A model generated the notes under the pieces. The model saw only the letters and a program-made list of their open reading frames with translations, was not told the origin of the DNA and did no database searches. Shown one piece after another: positions 1 through 10,120 of a DNA stretch of 64,000 nucleotides; the first letter of the stretch is position 1; every line of letters begins with the position of its first letter. Origin of the DNA: Sorghum bicolor (taxonomy: Eukaryota > Streptophyta > Magnoliopsida > Poales > Poaceae). Both the position numbers and the translations under genes were made by a program. Where the stretch lies: positions 63,048,407 to 63,112,406 of the forward strand of contig NC_012876.2 in the NCBI RefSeq assembly GCF_000003195.3, written 5' to 3'.

Positions 1-882
1 GGGTCCAATGTATTGTTCATTGTGGGCGGGAGTCATTCCCTTTCCTGCTCACTGTGCTGTCATGCTGTTTTCTCACCAGTCTTCAGAGCAGAGCTCTTCA
101 GCTTAATGGGCAGAAGACACAGTGCCATCCATCATGCTACAGGACGTCGACCCTGCCACTTCCAATATTATGCTTCGGTTCATGACTTCATGTACACAGA
201 TGCCTGAAGATGAACTGAGACTATATAATAGAGATGATGCAACATCTACTTGCTGCTGCTGAGTGATATTGTTAGAAGAGTCAAGGACCTATTGGGCCTT
301 AGTCCATTAGGGTTAATTAGTCGCTTGCTTAGGGGTCAAGTAAGTCTTCCTTGTAAGTCAAGTAAACCTCTCTGTATAAAGAGAGGAGATGTATCAATCT
401 AATCAAGCAAGAGATTAGAAGGAAATCCCTTCTCTCTTGCCAGCCGTGGGTAGAGCCCCGCGGCCGGCGTTCCTAGCGCCAAAAACCCTAGCCTCCTCTC
501 TTGCTCTCAAAGCCGCCTCCCTATGAACAGTACCCACAGGTACTGTAGCGCGGGTACTGTTCAAGCCTTCAGCCGCCGCTCCTTCTATCCCAATCCATCT
601 CCCTCGATCCCCACCAGCCACATAACGATATGCACTGGACAGGCTGAAGCAAATTTGTGCAGTCAATTCATCGGGAAATTTACCAGTGATGTTGCAGCTT
701 CATTTTTAGCTTGTGCTTAGTGCTGTGACGTATAACATTCCACAGCTAAAGTTCAAGTGCATTGATTTCCTTGCCATGGTGAAAAATTTCAAGGTGGCTG
801 CATTCACTGAAGGTTTTGTGGTGCTGTTGTAGGAATTTTCAGTCCTTGGTGCTGAACTGAGGGGTACAGTTGGTATATAGCT
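1..882 (+). pseudogene. MATH-BTB relic, type-1, cut by the window edge
   Basis: Positions 1-264 and 632-882 align by eye with the BTB domain and C-terminal helices of the intact gene at 5189-6214: the SPVFRAELF region near 78, the MYTD region near 190, and the LKFKCIDF-like region near 750. The frame is broken several times, including a TGA where the intact gene has an Asp/Arg pair and a TAG near 718, so no complete protein is possible. A 357-bp solo LTR interrupts the copy at 269/270. The MATH half lies outside the window or is lost. As a MATH-BTB gene it would once have encoded a substrate adaptor for CUL3 ubiquitin ligases (family knowledge). It is the first of seven related sequences in the cluster. 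Confidence 0.85.
270..626. mobile_element. Solo LTR (copia-like) inside the BTB relic
   Basis: The inserted segment starts TGTTAG and ends ATAAC. It is flanked by the 5-bp direct repeat GATAT (265-269 and 627-631). Removing the insert and one GATAT restores colinearity with the intact gene at 5189 (GCTGAC-CGCTAT-GCATTG against GCTGAG-TGATAT-GCACTG). It contains a TATA-like CTGTATAAAG near 372, as LTR promoters do. There is no internal region or second LTR, so it is a solo LTR left by unequal recombination. The copia assignment rests only on the short length and the TGTTA/TAACA-like ends; the last A appears lost. Confidence 0.75.
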
Positions 883-1088
883 TGCAAAAGCAAATATCAA
901 TGTATAGAGTTCAGGTGTGCGAGCATATATTTAGCATGGTATCCTTTTTGAGCATATTATTATGTTACTATTAGTCATATGAATGTGAATTATTGTTAAG
1001 TATACCAGAGCAGTCTGTTCGAAATAATATATCCAGCCACGCATGACAAACATCAGGTGCTTATTTTGTGATGCCATGAATTGGTACC

Positions 1089-2291
1089 TGATAGGAACCG
1101 GGGTCCTGCCCTTGACAGTTCGGAGGTTGTAGCTATGACAGATCGGGGAACAAGGCTTGAGTCGCGAGGGACCATGGCGGGGCGTTGTGATCTCGCGAGG
1201 AAGAAGGGTGGCAGTGGCGCAGCTAGAGTAGGTGGCGGCTACCATGGCGGGGCGCTGTGATCTCGCAAGGAAGAAGGGTGGCAGTGGCGCAGCTAGGGTA
1301 GGTGGCGGCTAGGGCAAATCCTGGCTCCCTGAGGAAGCCAGAAACAAAATATTATTTTTGCTTAACCCAATCTCCAAGTTCTTATAAATATTTATAGTTC
1401 TCTCTAAATAATAATAGTCATCTAAATAACTGAATAATAAGATAAATATGGGCCTTTAGCCCTCTGGCTGCGCCTAGCCACTAGTGGGCTTGCGCCTTGT
1501 ATACTTGACGCCTATCATAACATCTCTTCCCGCCTGCGCAAACAACTCATCCTCAAGAAGTTAGGGTAGAAGGAGCAGAACTCATCGACGTCTTCCCACG
1601 TCACCTCTTCTTCGAGAAGGCCGTGCCACTAGATTAGCACATTCCAACGGCCGTGGCGTTGCTGGACCCAGAGCGCCTTGGCGGGATCAAGGAGTCGGCC
1701 ATCCCAAGTTGGCTAGAGAACACCTGGCGCTGCTAGAGGATCGTCACAGTGTCGTTTGAGCAAGCCAACATGGAATACATCATGGAGACGGACGCCTTCG
1801 GGCAGTTGGAGATGGTACACCACGTCACCAACTCGTTCAAGGATGTGGAACGGTCCGGCATAACGAGGCCCGAGCTTTCCTTTGGCGCCGGGCATGAGGG
1901 ACTGAGCCGTACGGTGCAGCAACCGCAGCCAGACCCAATCGTCCACCTGAAACTTTAGCTCGTGATGACCTGCATCATAATATTTCTTAGAGAGCTGTTG
2001 AGCCTGCAGAAGACGTTGGCGAACCTCGGCCAAGACCTCGTCCTGAGAACGAAGGAGGGCATCAGCAACTTCCGTCCGCGCACATCCCGGGCTTGTACGG
2101 TAGCATCGGCGGGGGTGGATGCCCATAGACGACCTCAAAGGAAGTAGCACAAAGAGCGGTGTGGAAGGAAGTATTATAACAATACTCCGCCCACGAAAGC
2201 CAGTCCACCCAAGCCCATGGCTAATCACCAGTCACGCAGTGTAGGTACATGGCGATCACCTTATTGACCACCTCGGACTGACCATCTCTCT
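1089..2291 (-). mobile_element. Truncated Ty3/gypsy element (integrase C-terminus plus 3' LTR)
   Basis: Reading the minus strand from 2291, the sequence encodes the end of a gypsy integrase (GQSEVVNK with the catalytic Glu), then the GPY/F-like region ([19 protein letters not shown]) and the DVFHVGLLK motif, then a decayed chromodomain-like tail. A purine-rich tract ends at 1523. An LTR of 434 bp spans 1522 down to 1089, starting TGTTATGATAGG and ending in the complement of TGATAGGAACC. The 5' LTR, gag, protease and reverse transcriptase are absent; the copy stops abruptly near 2291. Several frameshifts are present. It is dead and unrelated to the young gypsy element at 49257. Confidence 0.8.
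1171..1310. repeat. Two tandem 70-bp units inside the old LTR
   Basis: The unit beginning ACCATGGCGG at 1171 is repeated at 1241 with only a few substitutions (for example CGTTGTG against CGCTGTG). It lies inside the LTR at 1089-1522, so it is a local tandem duplication of LTR sequence. Confidence 0.9.
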
Positions 2292-2577
2292 AAAAATTGT
2301 AAATCAAAGTTGGGCCCTTTTACGTCCTAACTATGGGTGTGTTTAGTTCCTCTTTTATCTCAAAAATTTTTTAGTTTTGGTCTATCATTTTGTATAATAG
2401 AACTAAACATCATGTAATTTTTTTGGCAAAATTGTTGCCACTCTCCATTTTTTTTGGCATTAAGAGGCCAAAAAAAGCCTCAAGAAGCCATAATGAGAGC
2501 AATAAATTTTTTATTGTGAATGGAACTAAACATAACTCTGAAAATTTTAGCATTTTACATTTCATCATTCCAAAGTA
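2292..2577. other. AT-rich spacer with MITE-like debris
   Basis: The sequence contains GTGTTTAGTTCC near 2338 and GAACTAAACAT near 2400 and 2521, words typical of Tourist-like MITE ends, but no clean terminal pair or target duplication was found. Nothing coding is apparent. Confidence 0.4.
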
Positions 2578-2836
2578 CTCCCTCTATTCCAAATTATAAG
2601 TTATTCCAAGAATCTTGGAGAGTCAAAACATTTTCAAGTTTGACCAAAATTATAGAGAGAAATACTAAAATTTATAACAAAAAATGAGTATAATATGAAA
2701 ATATAATTAAAGAAGAACCTAATAATACTTAGTTAGTATCATAATAATAATTATTTTATCATATAAATTTGGTTAACTTAGGATAGTTTGATTCTTTAAG
2801 ATTTTTAGAATGACTTATAATTTAGGATGGAGGGAG
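2578..2836. mobile_element. Stowaway MITE
   Basis: The ends are CTCCCTCTATTCC and its inverted match GGATGGAGGGAG. A TA precedes the left end, and the inner arms (AAATTATAAGT and ACTTATAATTT) continue the inverted repeat. Stowaway elements are Tc1/mariner-derived and insert at TA. Confidence 0.85.
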
Positions 2837-2844
2837 TGTTGGTA

Positions 2845-3230
2845 TTTTGGTTCTATTGGAGATTTTTCAGGTCGCCGATCATTTTTGGAGTTCCAAAGCG
2901 ACCACATACCACACAAGATCACTTCTTGGTCTCCATCTTTACAACAAGAATTATCCAGCAAGTCTCTTGTCTAGGTTCTTGGATTTAGCTTGGGGGCTTT
3001 GATACCCGTGAGAGATTTGAGCTTCTGCCAACAACTGACGGCATACGTACACTGTGTCAACGCATGATAAGTCGACTCCTCCCTATTGCCACAGAAGCCG
3101 CACACATCTATTTGCTCTATGTTGACGATGGAGATTTCTACAAGGTATAAAGTCATGGGACCAGAAAACCTTAACCTTCGGTGGCACTTTGCATCTCCAT
3201 AGTCGCTGCTAATGGGGATCATTAATTAAG
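2845..3230 (-). pseudogene. LINE reverse-transcriptase zinc-finger tail (remnant)
   Basis: The minus strand encodes CGFCGNREESTYHAL, then a Cys and a Trp (CTYAVSCWQKL). This is the zf-RVT pattern seen at the C-terminus of plant non-LTR retroelement reverse transcriptases. It is followed toward 2870 by a decayed region readable as LCGMWSLWNSKNDR, also typical of that tail. Stops interrupt it, and the rest of the LINE is missing. Confidence 0.65.
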
Positions 3231-3320
3231 AGCGGCCGATCGAGTGAGAGGCTGCGCCTGCTCCATAATCCCGCTCTTGCACTTCCTGTTCCACCGGAAG
3301 GCGATAGGATGAACGAAACG

Positions 3321-3403
3321 CTTTGTTCGTTTGGCTGATAAGACATGACATAAATTATTGTTGCTGATTTGTTATGAGAGAAAACACTGTTGAATGGATA
3401 AGC
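3321..3403. mobile_element. Small MITE (CTTGTTCGTTTGGCTGATAAG family)
   Basis: The 83-bp segment runs from CTTTGTTCGTTTGGCTGATA to TGAATGGATAAGC and has the same internal words (GTTATGAGAGAAAACACTG) as the MITE split by the Helitron at 45825-48371. A related copy lies at 26027-26104. No clear target duplication was identified. Confidence 0.5.
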
Positions 3404-3984
3404 TCATGACGATCTCCCAACCATGCGCCTTCCTAGTGGAATTCTTCTGGCCGCTTGTGCATCCATGTGCAACAAGTTGCTGTCAAGAGCCTCATCATTC
3501 CAAGACCGCCGGTCATCAGCTAACGTGTACAGCCGACTCAGCCTCGGTGTTTGGTTTTAACCGACAATTTGGTTCGGTTATAAAAAAATTGGTTTTAAAC
3601 CTATATCACCCGATCGATTCTCCAGAAAATCATAGAATTCGGTTTTGGTTTTTCTATTTTGGTTTTAATCGAATTAACAGAAACAACCTGCCAGCCGCCC
3701 TGCTCCTCGTCGCGACCTGCTCTAGCCACCCGCTGTCGTGCTCTGCTAGGGCCGTCCGCTGGCGCCGCCACCACGCTCTGCTGGTGCTGGGCCGTCCGCC
3801 GCTGCCAAACCGCGCTCTGCTGGTGCTAGGGCTGTCTGCGTCTGCCGTTGCCACGTGCTGGGCGCGAGTGCTGGTGCTGAGGCCTGAACAAGGACAAGTT
3901 AGGGTTTCAGAGCTGTTGTGTTGGCTGTTGGGGAATTAGGAATGGGGGCGCCTCAGCAGCTACTGGATGGTCGAATGCGGATGG
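3404..3984. other. Spacer with GGTTTTAACCG-type short repeats
   Basis: Positions 3548-3670 are built from variants of TTGGTTTTAA/CGGTTCGGTT. Inverted counterparts (AACCGAAGCCGAAGCCG) occur at 4685-4705, beyond the GC-rich element at 3985-4581. This suggests one older element with inverted ends into which the latter inserted. 3670-3930 is GC-rich with short CTGCTGGTGCTRGG direct repeats. No supported gene. Confidence 0.35.
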
Positions 3985-4581
3985 ATAGATGGGATTATAG
4001 ATTTCCATCTGGCACTAACACGATGGGCCGGCCCGAGCACGACACTAAAAAGCACGGTCCAGGCACGGCACGATGGTAGTGCCGTGCCTGGGCCGCAACT
4101 TCGGCCCGCAGTGCCGGCACGGGCACGGCACGATTAATAGGCTGGCACGACGCTGGCACGATTATTTCCATCATCTGATGCTTTGATGATAGATCATGAC
4201 CATTAAATGTATTCTGAGTCATGTACATAAGCATCACACAACACTTTCAAACCTTAACTCCCTAGTCGGCGGCGCAGACACATCTTTGTTGCGACCACTC
4301 TTTCTCCCGCCTGACTATACGACAGCGGTAGCGCTCATCTTCTCCTTGAGACAGGGCGCAATGAGCTTCTCGACTTCTCCCAAAGCCACGAGCCGGCACG
4401 GGCACGATGGGCCACAGTGCCTATCGGCACGGCACGACACGGTTAAGGAGCCATAGTGCCGTGCCTGGGTCGAGAGTTTGGCACGATGACCTGAGACGGC
4501 ACGGCACGATAGACATAGTGCCGTATAGTGCCGTATAGTGCCAGGGCCGGACCGCCCGTTTGGCCAACTATAGATGGGATT
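3985..4581. mobile_element. GCACGGCACGA-rich inverted-end element (hAT-like candidate)
   Basis: A 12-bp direct repeat ATAGATGGGATT occurs at 3985-3996 and 4570-4581. Between the copies the two ends are rich in inverted copies of GTGCCGTGCC/GGCACGGCAC and GGGCCGGCCC, typical of subterminal repeats bound by transposases. The middle (4140-4380) is unique. Superfamily is not certain: an 8-bp hAT duplication could lie inside the 12-bp repeat. Confidence 0.45.
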
Positions 4582-4805
4582 CACAACGATGGATGGTTGA
4601 TGCCTTGATGGGCCGTGGTGGGCTGGGGTCTGTGCTTTCTGGTCTGTGAGATGTATATCGGTAATCGGTTCGGTTTGAATAAAAAACCGAAGCCGAAGCC
4701 GAATACTGAACCGTATTGTGGTTTGTGGTTAAAAAGTGCCAGGCTGATGGCCGACACACTCGGCTTGGGGCAAATGGGCCTACCACCAACTGTTCATGGA
4801 ATGGC

Positions 4806-5087
4806 ACACGTTTATATGGGCTTCTGACCTTCGGCCCGCTCAAATTGTTAGGGGAGGCTTTACCACCATTTTGAGGCAGGCCCACGACAGGAGTGGTCGC
4901 TAGCCGTGGCGGCCGTCGGTCCTCGGTCGCCCCCACACCGCGAGCTAGACCTAGGCGAGGCTTGTCGGCGGCGGGTAGCGGCGGCCGGGCGAGTAGGCGA
5001 CGAGCGCCGCACAGCGTGCGGTGAAGTTCCAGAGGATCCATCACTCCACCGCTGTGCCGGCGTGGCTCCGACAGCGGAGGCCGTAAT
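4806..5087 (+). promoter_or_regulatory. Promoter and 5' leader of the 5189 MATH-BTB gene
   Basis: This segment is duplicated at 14935-15234 upstream of the truncated copy, with shared CACACGTTTATATGGGCTTC and CTAGACCTAGGCGAGGC words. It therefore belongs to the gene block rather than to a transposon. A TATA-like TTTATATGG lies at about 4811-4819. The exact start of transcription cannot be seen. Confidence 0.45.
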
Positions 5088-5187
5088 GTGAGTATCCTCA
5101 TTTGCTGTTCGATCTTCTGCAGTCCAATTTAGATTAAACCCTTGTTAGCTTGTGAATCGGTGTTGAAGTTGACGCGACTTGTGTTAG
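5088..5187 (+). other. Putative 5'-UTR intron of the 5189 gene
   Basis: A strong donor (AAT|GTGAGT) at 5088 and an acceptor (TTGTGTTAG) ending at 5187, one base before the ATG, bracket 100 bp. Both sites are kept in the duplicate copy (donor near 15236, acceptor ending at 15335). Inference from consensus and conservation only. Confidence 0.5.
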
Positions 5188-5188
5188 G

Positions 5189-6214
5189 ATGCAATCGGAT
5201 GCAACGATTTCGGGCTCTGGGTTTTTCGAGTTCAAAATTGACTATTCAGAGACAAAGAACATGGCCGTTGGGGACTTGGTCTGCTCCGATGATATCTCCG
5301 CCGGGGGACACCTCTGGAAGATTAACTGCTACCCTCGTGGGGACAAGGAAGATGAAAAGGGCGAGTACGTCTCCTTGTACCTCGAGCTTATTAGCGATTC
5401 GAAAGGCGTCAGGACCATCTTCCATGCTTTTTGCCTGGGGAGAGAAGATGGAGCATCTGACTCTAATTTCTCACTTTATAAGAGGTTTGTCAAGGTTTAC
5501 TCGTGTGAATGTCCCGAATACCCTGAAGGCCCTGTAACCTGGGGATGGCGTCAGTTTGTGAAGCGAAGCGTTCTTGAGTCAGTCTGTGTGGCAAATGGTC
5601 GGGTCACGTTTCTATGTAACATCATAGTTCTCGGTGCCGACACCATTCCAGTGCCACCCTCCAACATAGGTTCTGATCTTGGTTGTCTGTTTGACTCCAA
5701 TGTTGGGACAGATGTTTCATTCATTCTTAAAGGCGAGACGGTCCAAGCTCACCGTGCTATTCTTGCTGCCCGCTCGCCAGTCTTTCGAGCTGAGCTCTTT
5801 GGCTCCATGGACGAAGCCACAGCATCATCCATCACACTGCAGGATATGGAACCAGCAATATTTAAAGCTATGCTTGCTTACATGTACACGGATGAGATGC
5901 CTGAAGATGATGAGCTTGGAGGCTCTCCCACTGAAATGGTGCGCCATCTACTTGCTGCGGCTGACCGCTATGCATTGGACCGACTGAAGCTGATGTGTGC
6001 TCAGAAGCTGTGGGGCATTATCTCAGTGGATACATTTGCTTCTACTCTAGTTTGTGCCGAGACGCACAGCTGTGCAGAGTTGAAGAGCAAGTGCATTGAC
6101 TTCTTTGCCGCGGAGAAGAATTTCAAGAGGATAGTGTTCACAGCTGATTTCATGTGGTTGGTGCAGGAATTTCCTGATCTTGCTGCTAAGCTGAAACAGA
6201 GGGTTGAGATTTAA
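5189..6214 (+). CDS. MATH-BTB protein, type-1, intact (CUL3 substrate adaptor)
   Basis: This intronless frame encodes 341 residues, close to the usual 350-370 for grass MATH-BTB proteins. Residues about 10-149 form the MATH domain (GSGFFEFKIDYS, then SAGGHLWKINCYPRG, FHAFCLGRE, GWRQFVKRSVLE and VTFLCNIIVLG). The BTB/POZ domain runs from about 159 to 275 (GTDVSFILKGETVQAHRAIL, RSPVFRAELFGSM, MLAYMYTDEMPED, HLLAAADRYALDRLKLMC). The rest is the C-terminal helical 3-box/BACK-like tail (CAELKSKCIDFF). In this family the BTB binds CUL3 and MATH recruits substrates for ubiquitination, in cytosol or nucleus. The start at 5189 follows a likely 5'-UTR intron acceptor and matches the ATG kept in the copy at 15337. 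It is the only undamaged member of the cluster here; its substrate cannot be inferred. Confidence 0.93.
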   Translation: MQSDATISGSGFFEFKIDYSETKNMAVGDLVCSDDISAGGHLWKINCYPRGDKEDEKGEYVSLYLELISDSKGVRTIFHAFCLGREDGASDSNFSLYKRFVKVYSCECPEYPEGPVTWGWRQFVKRSVLESVCVANGRVTFLCNIIVLGADTIPVPPSNIGSDLGCLFDSNVGTDVSFILKGETVQAHRAILAARSPVFRAELFGSMDEATASSITLQDMEPAIFKAMLAYMYTDEMPEDDELGGSPTEMVRHLLAAADRYALDRLKLMCAQKLWGIISVDTFASTLVCAETHSCAELKSKCIDFFAAEKNFKRIVFTADFMWLVQEFPDLAAKLKQRVEI

Positions 6215-7343
6215 TATATAACATGCTGAAACCTCCATGTATATAGTCTACGTGTTCAACCATGGATTCAATGTGCCATTTTGGACGATGGTGACTGTCT
6301 TGTAGATTTCTGAGCATATTAGGAATTATGATATGTAGTTTTTGTTGACGAACTGAATGCCTGATCTTGGCACTATATTTCTTGCATTGTTGAATGAAGA
6401 ATCTGCCAAGGAATACTGATATGGTAGGCAAGGTGGATGGTACTGGCACATAACTCAGATGCAATGCCAAGGAGGTTATGCTAAACTAGTAGACTAGTTT
6501 GTCTTTTGGGTTTTATTTTTGTAAAAATAAGCTTAATCCCCCAAGCATGTTGTGAATATAATATTCCTATCGTATCGCAATTTGGTATGATTTGCTTTAT
6601 AGTCCATATAACCTTGTGCTGTTTGATTCATTTGAGAACTGGAAGTCTGGAAGTAATGTCGCATTGACATGCATTGGAGGCTTGACAACACCCTGCCTGT
6701 GTATCTGAATGTACACAGCTACTTGTCATCACAGAAGGCTGTTTCTGTCATACCTCAGTTATGTACGGTGTACCATTTTGTATATTTACACTAACATAAC
6801 AGCCTTCTCTCCCTGATACATTTGACTATGGGGATTTCAAAATTGTCACACCCATAGATGGACCTTTCCGGCCAGGAGCAATCAGTCTTTTTTTAATGTT
6901 TTGCCTGGTACTTAATATAACATGAACAGAAACTTAGAGATGTGTATGTGAGTCTGCCTTGTTGGAATTTGAAGGTGCAGTCTTATCTTTTGCAATTCTC
7001 TATTTAAGGGTACACGAGACGTACAGAACCTTTCCTGCTTGATCCCTGTCATGACATTTGGAAAAGTTGCCACTTTATTTTAATTCTTTTCCTGATATCA
7101 GTTCCTTAAAAACTGTGATTGGTGAGTATGCAAACACCTCAAGACTTGAATCCTCTGCACAAAATATTCTTGACGGCTGCCGTAACACATACACATAATC
7201 AGCGTTTTGGGCATTCAAACCGCGGAAAATGCAGCGCCTGTGTTTCTGTTTTCTGCTGGGCTTGTTTGTGGCTCCCTCAAAACATTCCTGTAAAATTTCA
7301 GTAGGTTCTTTCTCTGATCTGAACACGTTTAGCAGACTGATGA
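6215..7343. other. 3' flank of the 5189 gene, duplicated at 15.46-16.66 kb
   Basis: From about 6545 onward the sequence matches 15460-16660 with scattered indels. Shared words include TTTGAGAACTGG, ACATGAACAGAAACTTAGAG and TTCTCTATTTAAGGGTACA. It is the spacer between type-1 and type-2 genes. No supported coding sequence; 7119-7330 has no recognisable similarity. Confidence 0.6.
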
Positions 7344-7537
7344 GGCCAGTCTCAATGGAGGTTTTATTAGAGTTTCATGCACATTAAATATGCTGATGTG
7401 GCGCTATATTAATGAAGAGAGATGGTAAGAGTTTCATGGGAGTAGAGAGAGTTTCATCCCCATGAAACTCCTATGCACTGTTTCCAAAATATTGATGTGT
7501 TGGAAACTGTATCATGAAACTCCCATTGAGGATCGCC
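7344..7537. mobile_element. Tourist/PIF-like MITE (GGCCAGTCTCAATG family)
   Basis: The 194-bp element has ends GGCCAGTCTCAATGG and CCATTGAGGATCGCC and a 3-bp duplication TGA (7341-7343, 7538-7540). It contains GAGTTTCATCCCCATGAAAC, also present in the relative at 20489-20694. Confidence 0.75.
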
Positions 7538-7725
7538 TGAGCGGCATGGCATGGCAAGCCCACTCGTCGGAAGAAAGGGGTGCGTGGCAAATGACAGCTG
7601 AAACGAAGCGGCTGCCTTTGCTATAATGCGGGGTAAAGAGAGCTCCAGGTGCCGATTAACGGTGCCAATTACCATAATCGTTTGGAATCTCGAGTTCTAT
7701 ATACTTTCTCAAAACCGAGGAGACG

Positions 7726-8016
7726 TTCCGCGCGCACAGGGCCGTACGTGCTCGCCGCCCGCTCGGCGCTCGCCCGTCTTCGGGTCCACGGCGGACGCCA
7801 GAACACGCTGCATCACGCTGCACGACGTCAAGCCGGCGACGTTCCAGATCCTGCTGCGGTTTATCTACACCGATGAACTACCAAGAGATGAGGACCGGAG
7901 GTCTTCTGATTCCGGCGTCGATCTGTAACTCGACTTGCTTGCAGCAGCTGACATGTACCAGCTGGACCGGCTGAAGCTCATGTGCGCCCACAAGTTATAG
8001 GAGTGTGTATCAACGA
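7726..8016 (+). pseudogene. MATH-BTB relic, type-2, BTB only
   Basis: The sequence from TTCCGCGCGCACAGG to GTGTGTATCAACG matches the BTB region of the gene at 11593 (from about 12120), with several frameshifting indels (GTACGTGCTCGCC against GTGCTCGCC) and a TAA near 7926. It is preceded directly by type-2 promoter-like sequence (GACAGCTGAAACGAAG near 7594, CTCAAAACCGAGG near 7708; compare 11340 and 11379). The whole MATH domain and part of the leader are therefore deleted, and the promoter is fused to the BTB. The copy ends abruptly near 8016. No functional protein. Confidence 0.85.
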
Positions 8017-8129
8017 AACTAGGGGCGAAGCCACATGTTAACTAGGGGTGCAAATGCATCCAAAAAAATTATAAAAATAGTGACTAGATCTAATATTTCA
8101 TCTAAAATTTCGCCGACAGCCGCTGCAGT

Positions 8130-8318
8130 CAAAGGCGGAGCCAGAGAAACAAATTAGGGAGGGCTGAGACAAAGAAAAGCCATAGAAATAATACCTTTAC
8201 GAACTTATTTCCTTCAAAATAACTATTTATGCTAGTAGCTGAAGTAGGAGTATATACAAAATTTTAGACCATAGAGGGGGGGGGCTTGGCCCCTGCTAGC
8301 CCCTAGCTACGCCACTAG
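8130..8318. mobile_element. Non-autonomous hAT element (GGCGGAGC ends)
   Basis: The ends AAGGCGGAGCCAG and CTAGCTACGCCACTA are imperfect inverted repeats of the CAGTGGCGGAGCT family. Flanks GCTGCAG and GTGCAG suggest a decayed 8-bp duplication. A G-rich run lies near 8275. Related elements are at 9787, 26393, 29260 and 41862. Confidence 0.55.
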
Positions 8319-8512
8319 GTGCAGCGGTAGCAAATCAGCGGGAGTGGTGAGCCGCTGAGGACCAAGTCGAGCTTGGAGTGGAGCACGGTGTGGAGATTGG
8401 AAGTGCTGCTACCATCGTCCACCGTCTTGCTTCTAGCTCGAATGCTCGATTTGTCCCAGCCAAAGGGACTAAGGGCAGCAACCCTAGTGGTGGCTCCGTC
8501 TCTACACATATA

Positions 8513-9505
8513 GGGTGTGTTTGGTTGTCTATCTAGACCCAGCCATGGCTCCCTGAGGCCAAAATCAGTCTGTTTAGTTGACTATTCAGCCTCTGGAGCC
8601 AGGCCAGGGTTGGCAAGCCGTACGTTCGGGGTCTGGCACAACTTGAACGAGCGAATCGAGCGTTCCACCCTGGCGAGGCCCGAACTAGCCCTATGTGTTC
8701 TTCCCCTCACCTCCCAATGCATTTTACCACACCCCCACAGTCCCAACGCCCACCCCGCCAGCTCCCTCTCCATGGTCGTCCTCATCCCCCGCTGGTGCAC
8801 CTCCACGCGCGGTGGACAAGATGGCATGGCCGCCACTCTTCCCTCTCCCTCTACGTGCGCCATGTTTGGATCTCACCACAGGACCAACACTTCCTCGCCC
8901 CATCTCGTTACAAGGCCACTTCCTTGTCGTGCCCTTCTCGTGTGCGGCCTGCACGCGCACCATGGCCACCGCGCGTCCTCGCCCATGGAGGTCCTCGCCG
9001 AAGATGCAAATGGAGGTCCCCGCACGGAGATGCACATGGGGATCCTCACCATGAGCTCCTCGTTGGAGGTCCTCGCCCCGACCTTCTCGCCATGGAGGTG
9101 CTCGCCATGGCCTGCTCGTCGAAGGCCCTCGTCACGACCTCCTCGCCAGAGCCCCTCATCATGACCTCCTCGCCACGACCTCATCGCCAGGAGGTGCTCA
9201 CATCTTACAATTGTGCTCCTCGCTGAAGATGCCCTAGTGGCCATGGCATGGTGGAAGGTGCTCGCTACATTATTCTCTGCTCACCACATGTTCAACAAAA
9301 ATGTTTGATGGGGGTGAACTCACCAACTCAAAGAAGAGGGTGATTATATGCAAATTAAGACAACCAACCAAACACAAACTCATCCTAGCCAAGCTCAGCA
9401 ATGTAAGCAACCAAACAAACGGGTCTTGCTTGCTAGGGATAGACTTAGGCTAGCCTGGCTTAGTTTTACTAGACAAGCTTGTATAGGAAACAAACCAAAT
9501 ACACT
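8513..9505. mobile_element. TIR element of about 1 kb with GC-rich cargo
   Basis: The left end GGGTGTGTTTGGTTG and right end CAAACCAAATACACT form an imperfect inverted repeat, flanked by a CATATA direct repeat (8507-8512, 9506-9511). The interior is strikingly GC-rich and contains degenerate reiterations of CATGGAGGTCCTCGCC between about 8980 and 9190. Long overlapping frames on both strands look like composition artefacts rather than genes. The superfamily is uncertain; a six-base duplication is not diagnostic. Confidence 0.55.
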
Positions 9506-9786
9506 CATATAAGCAATAAACACGGTAAGTAAAGAGCTAAGGATAAAGTGGGTGAACTTCTAGAGATGCGGTGATATATTCCGTTGTATTGTTTGCTAAA
9601 ATATGACCCCCTAGTCTAGGTTAGAGATCCATCAAGGTACACACTTCCAGTCACCAACTTTCTCCTGGTCATGGTGTTAGATTCGACAGACAAGGCCTAC
9701 GCGAGTTAGTCTCACCACTGCTGCCCGACTCTTGTAGTCACATTATCGCCTTGTCCACCACGAAATTTCTCCACAGTAGGTCCTGG

Positions 9787-10120
9787 CACTGGCGGAGCTA
9801 CCCATCGGCCAACCTGGGCAGCGGCCCCCCCTTGCCCAAGAAAATTTTCTAAAGAGTTCAGCTCATTCAAATGATTTGGATGTTTAAAGATGCAACAAAT
9901 TCATTATGGTACGTAAATCTAGCTAGAATCAAACACAAGCCTTCATGATTTTGAACTATTGATTGCAAACAACACAAGCCGCATCTAACTGCTTGAAGGC
10001 ACCATGGTAATATGCTCGGTCGCTCACTAGTGCTGCCATACCACGTGGTAACCGCAACCTAACTATTGCTATACTGTAGCAATTGGCCCCCCCTTGGATT
10101 GACTGCGAGCTCCGCCACTG
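9787..10120. mobile_element. Non-autonomous hAT element with perfect 8-bp duplication
   Basis: The 334-bp element has ends CACTGGCGGAGCT and AGCTCCGCCACTG, flanked by GGTCCTGG at 9779-9786 and 10121-10128. An 8-bp duplication with short inverted ends is the hAT signature. No transposase is encoded. This is the best-preserved family member in the window. Confidence 0.85.

Noticed and set aside
5142..5987. 131- and 102-codon frames overlapping the 5189 gene
   Set aside because: They are shadow frames of the intact MATH-BTB gene.
8517..9244. Several overlapping frames of 90-215 codons on both strands
   Set aside because: They fall in the GC-rich interior of a TIR element with short repeats; no frame shows a domain.
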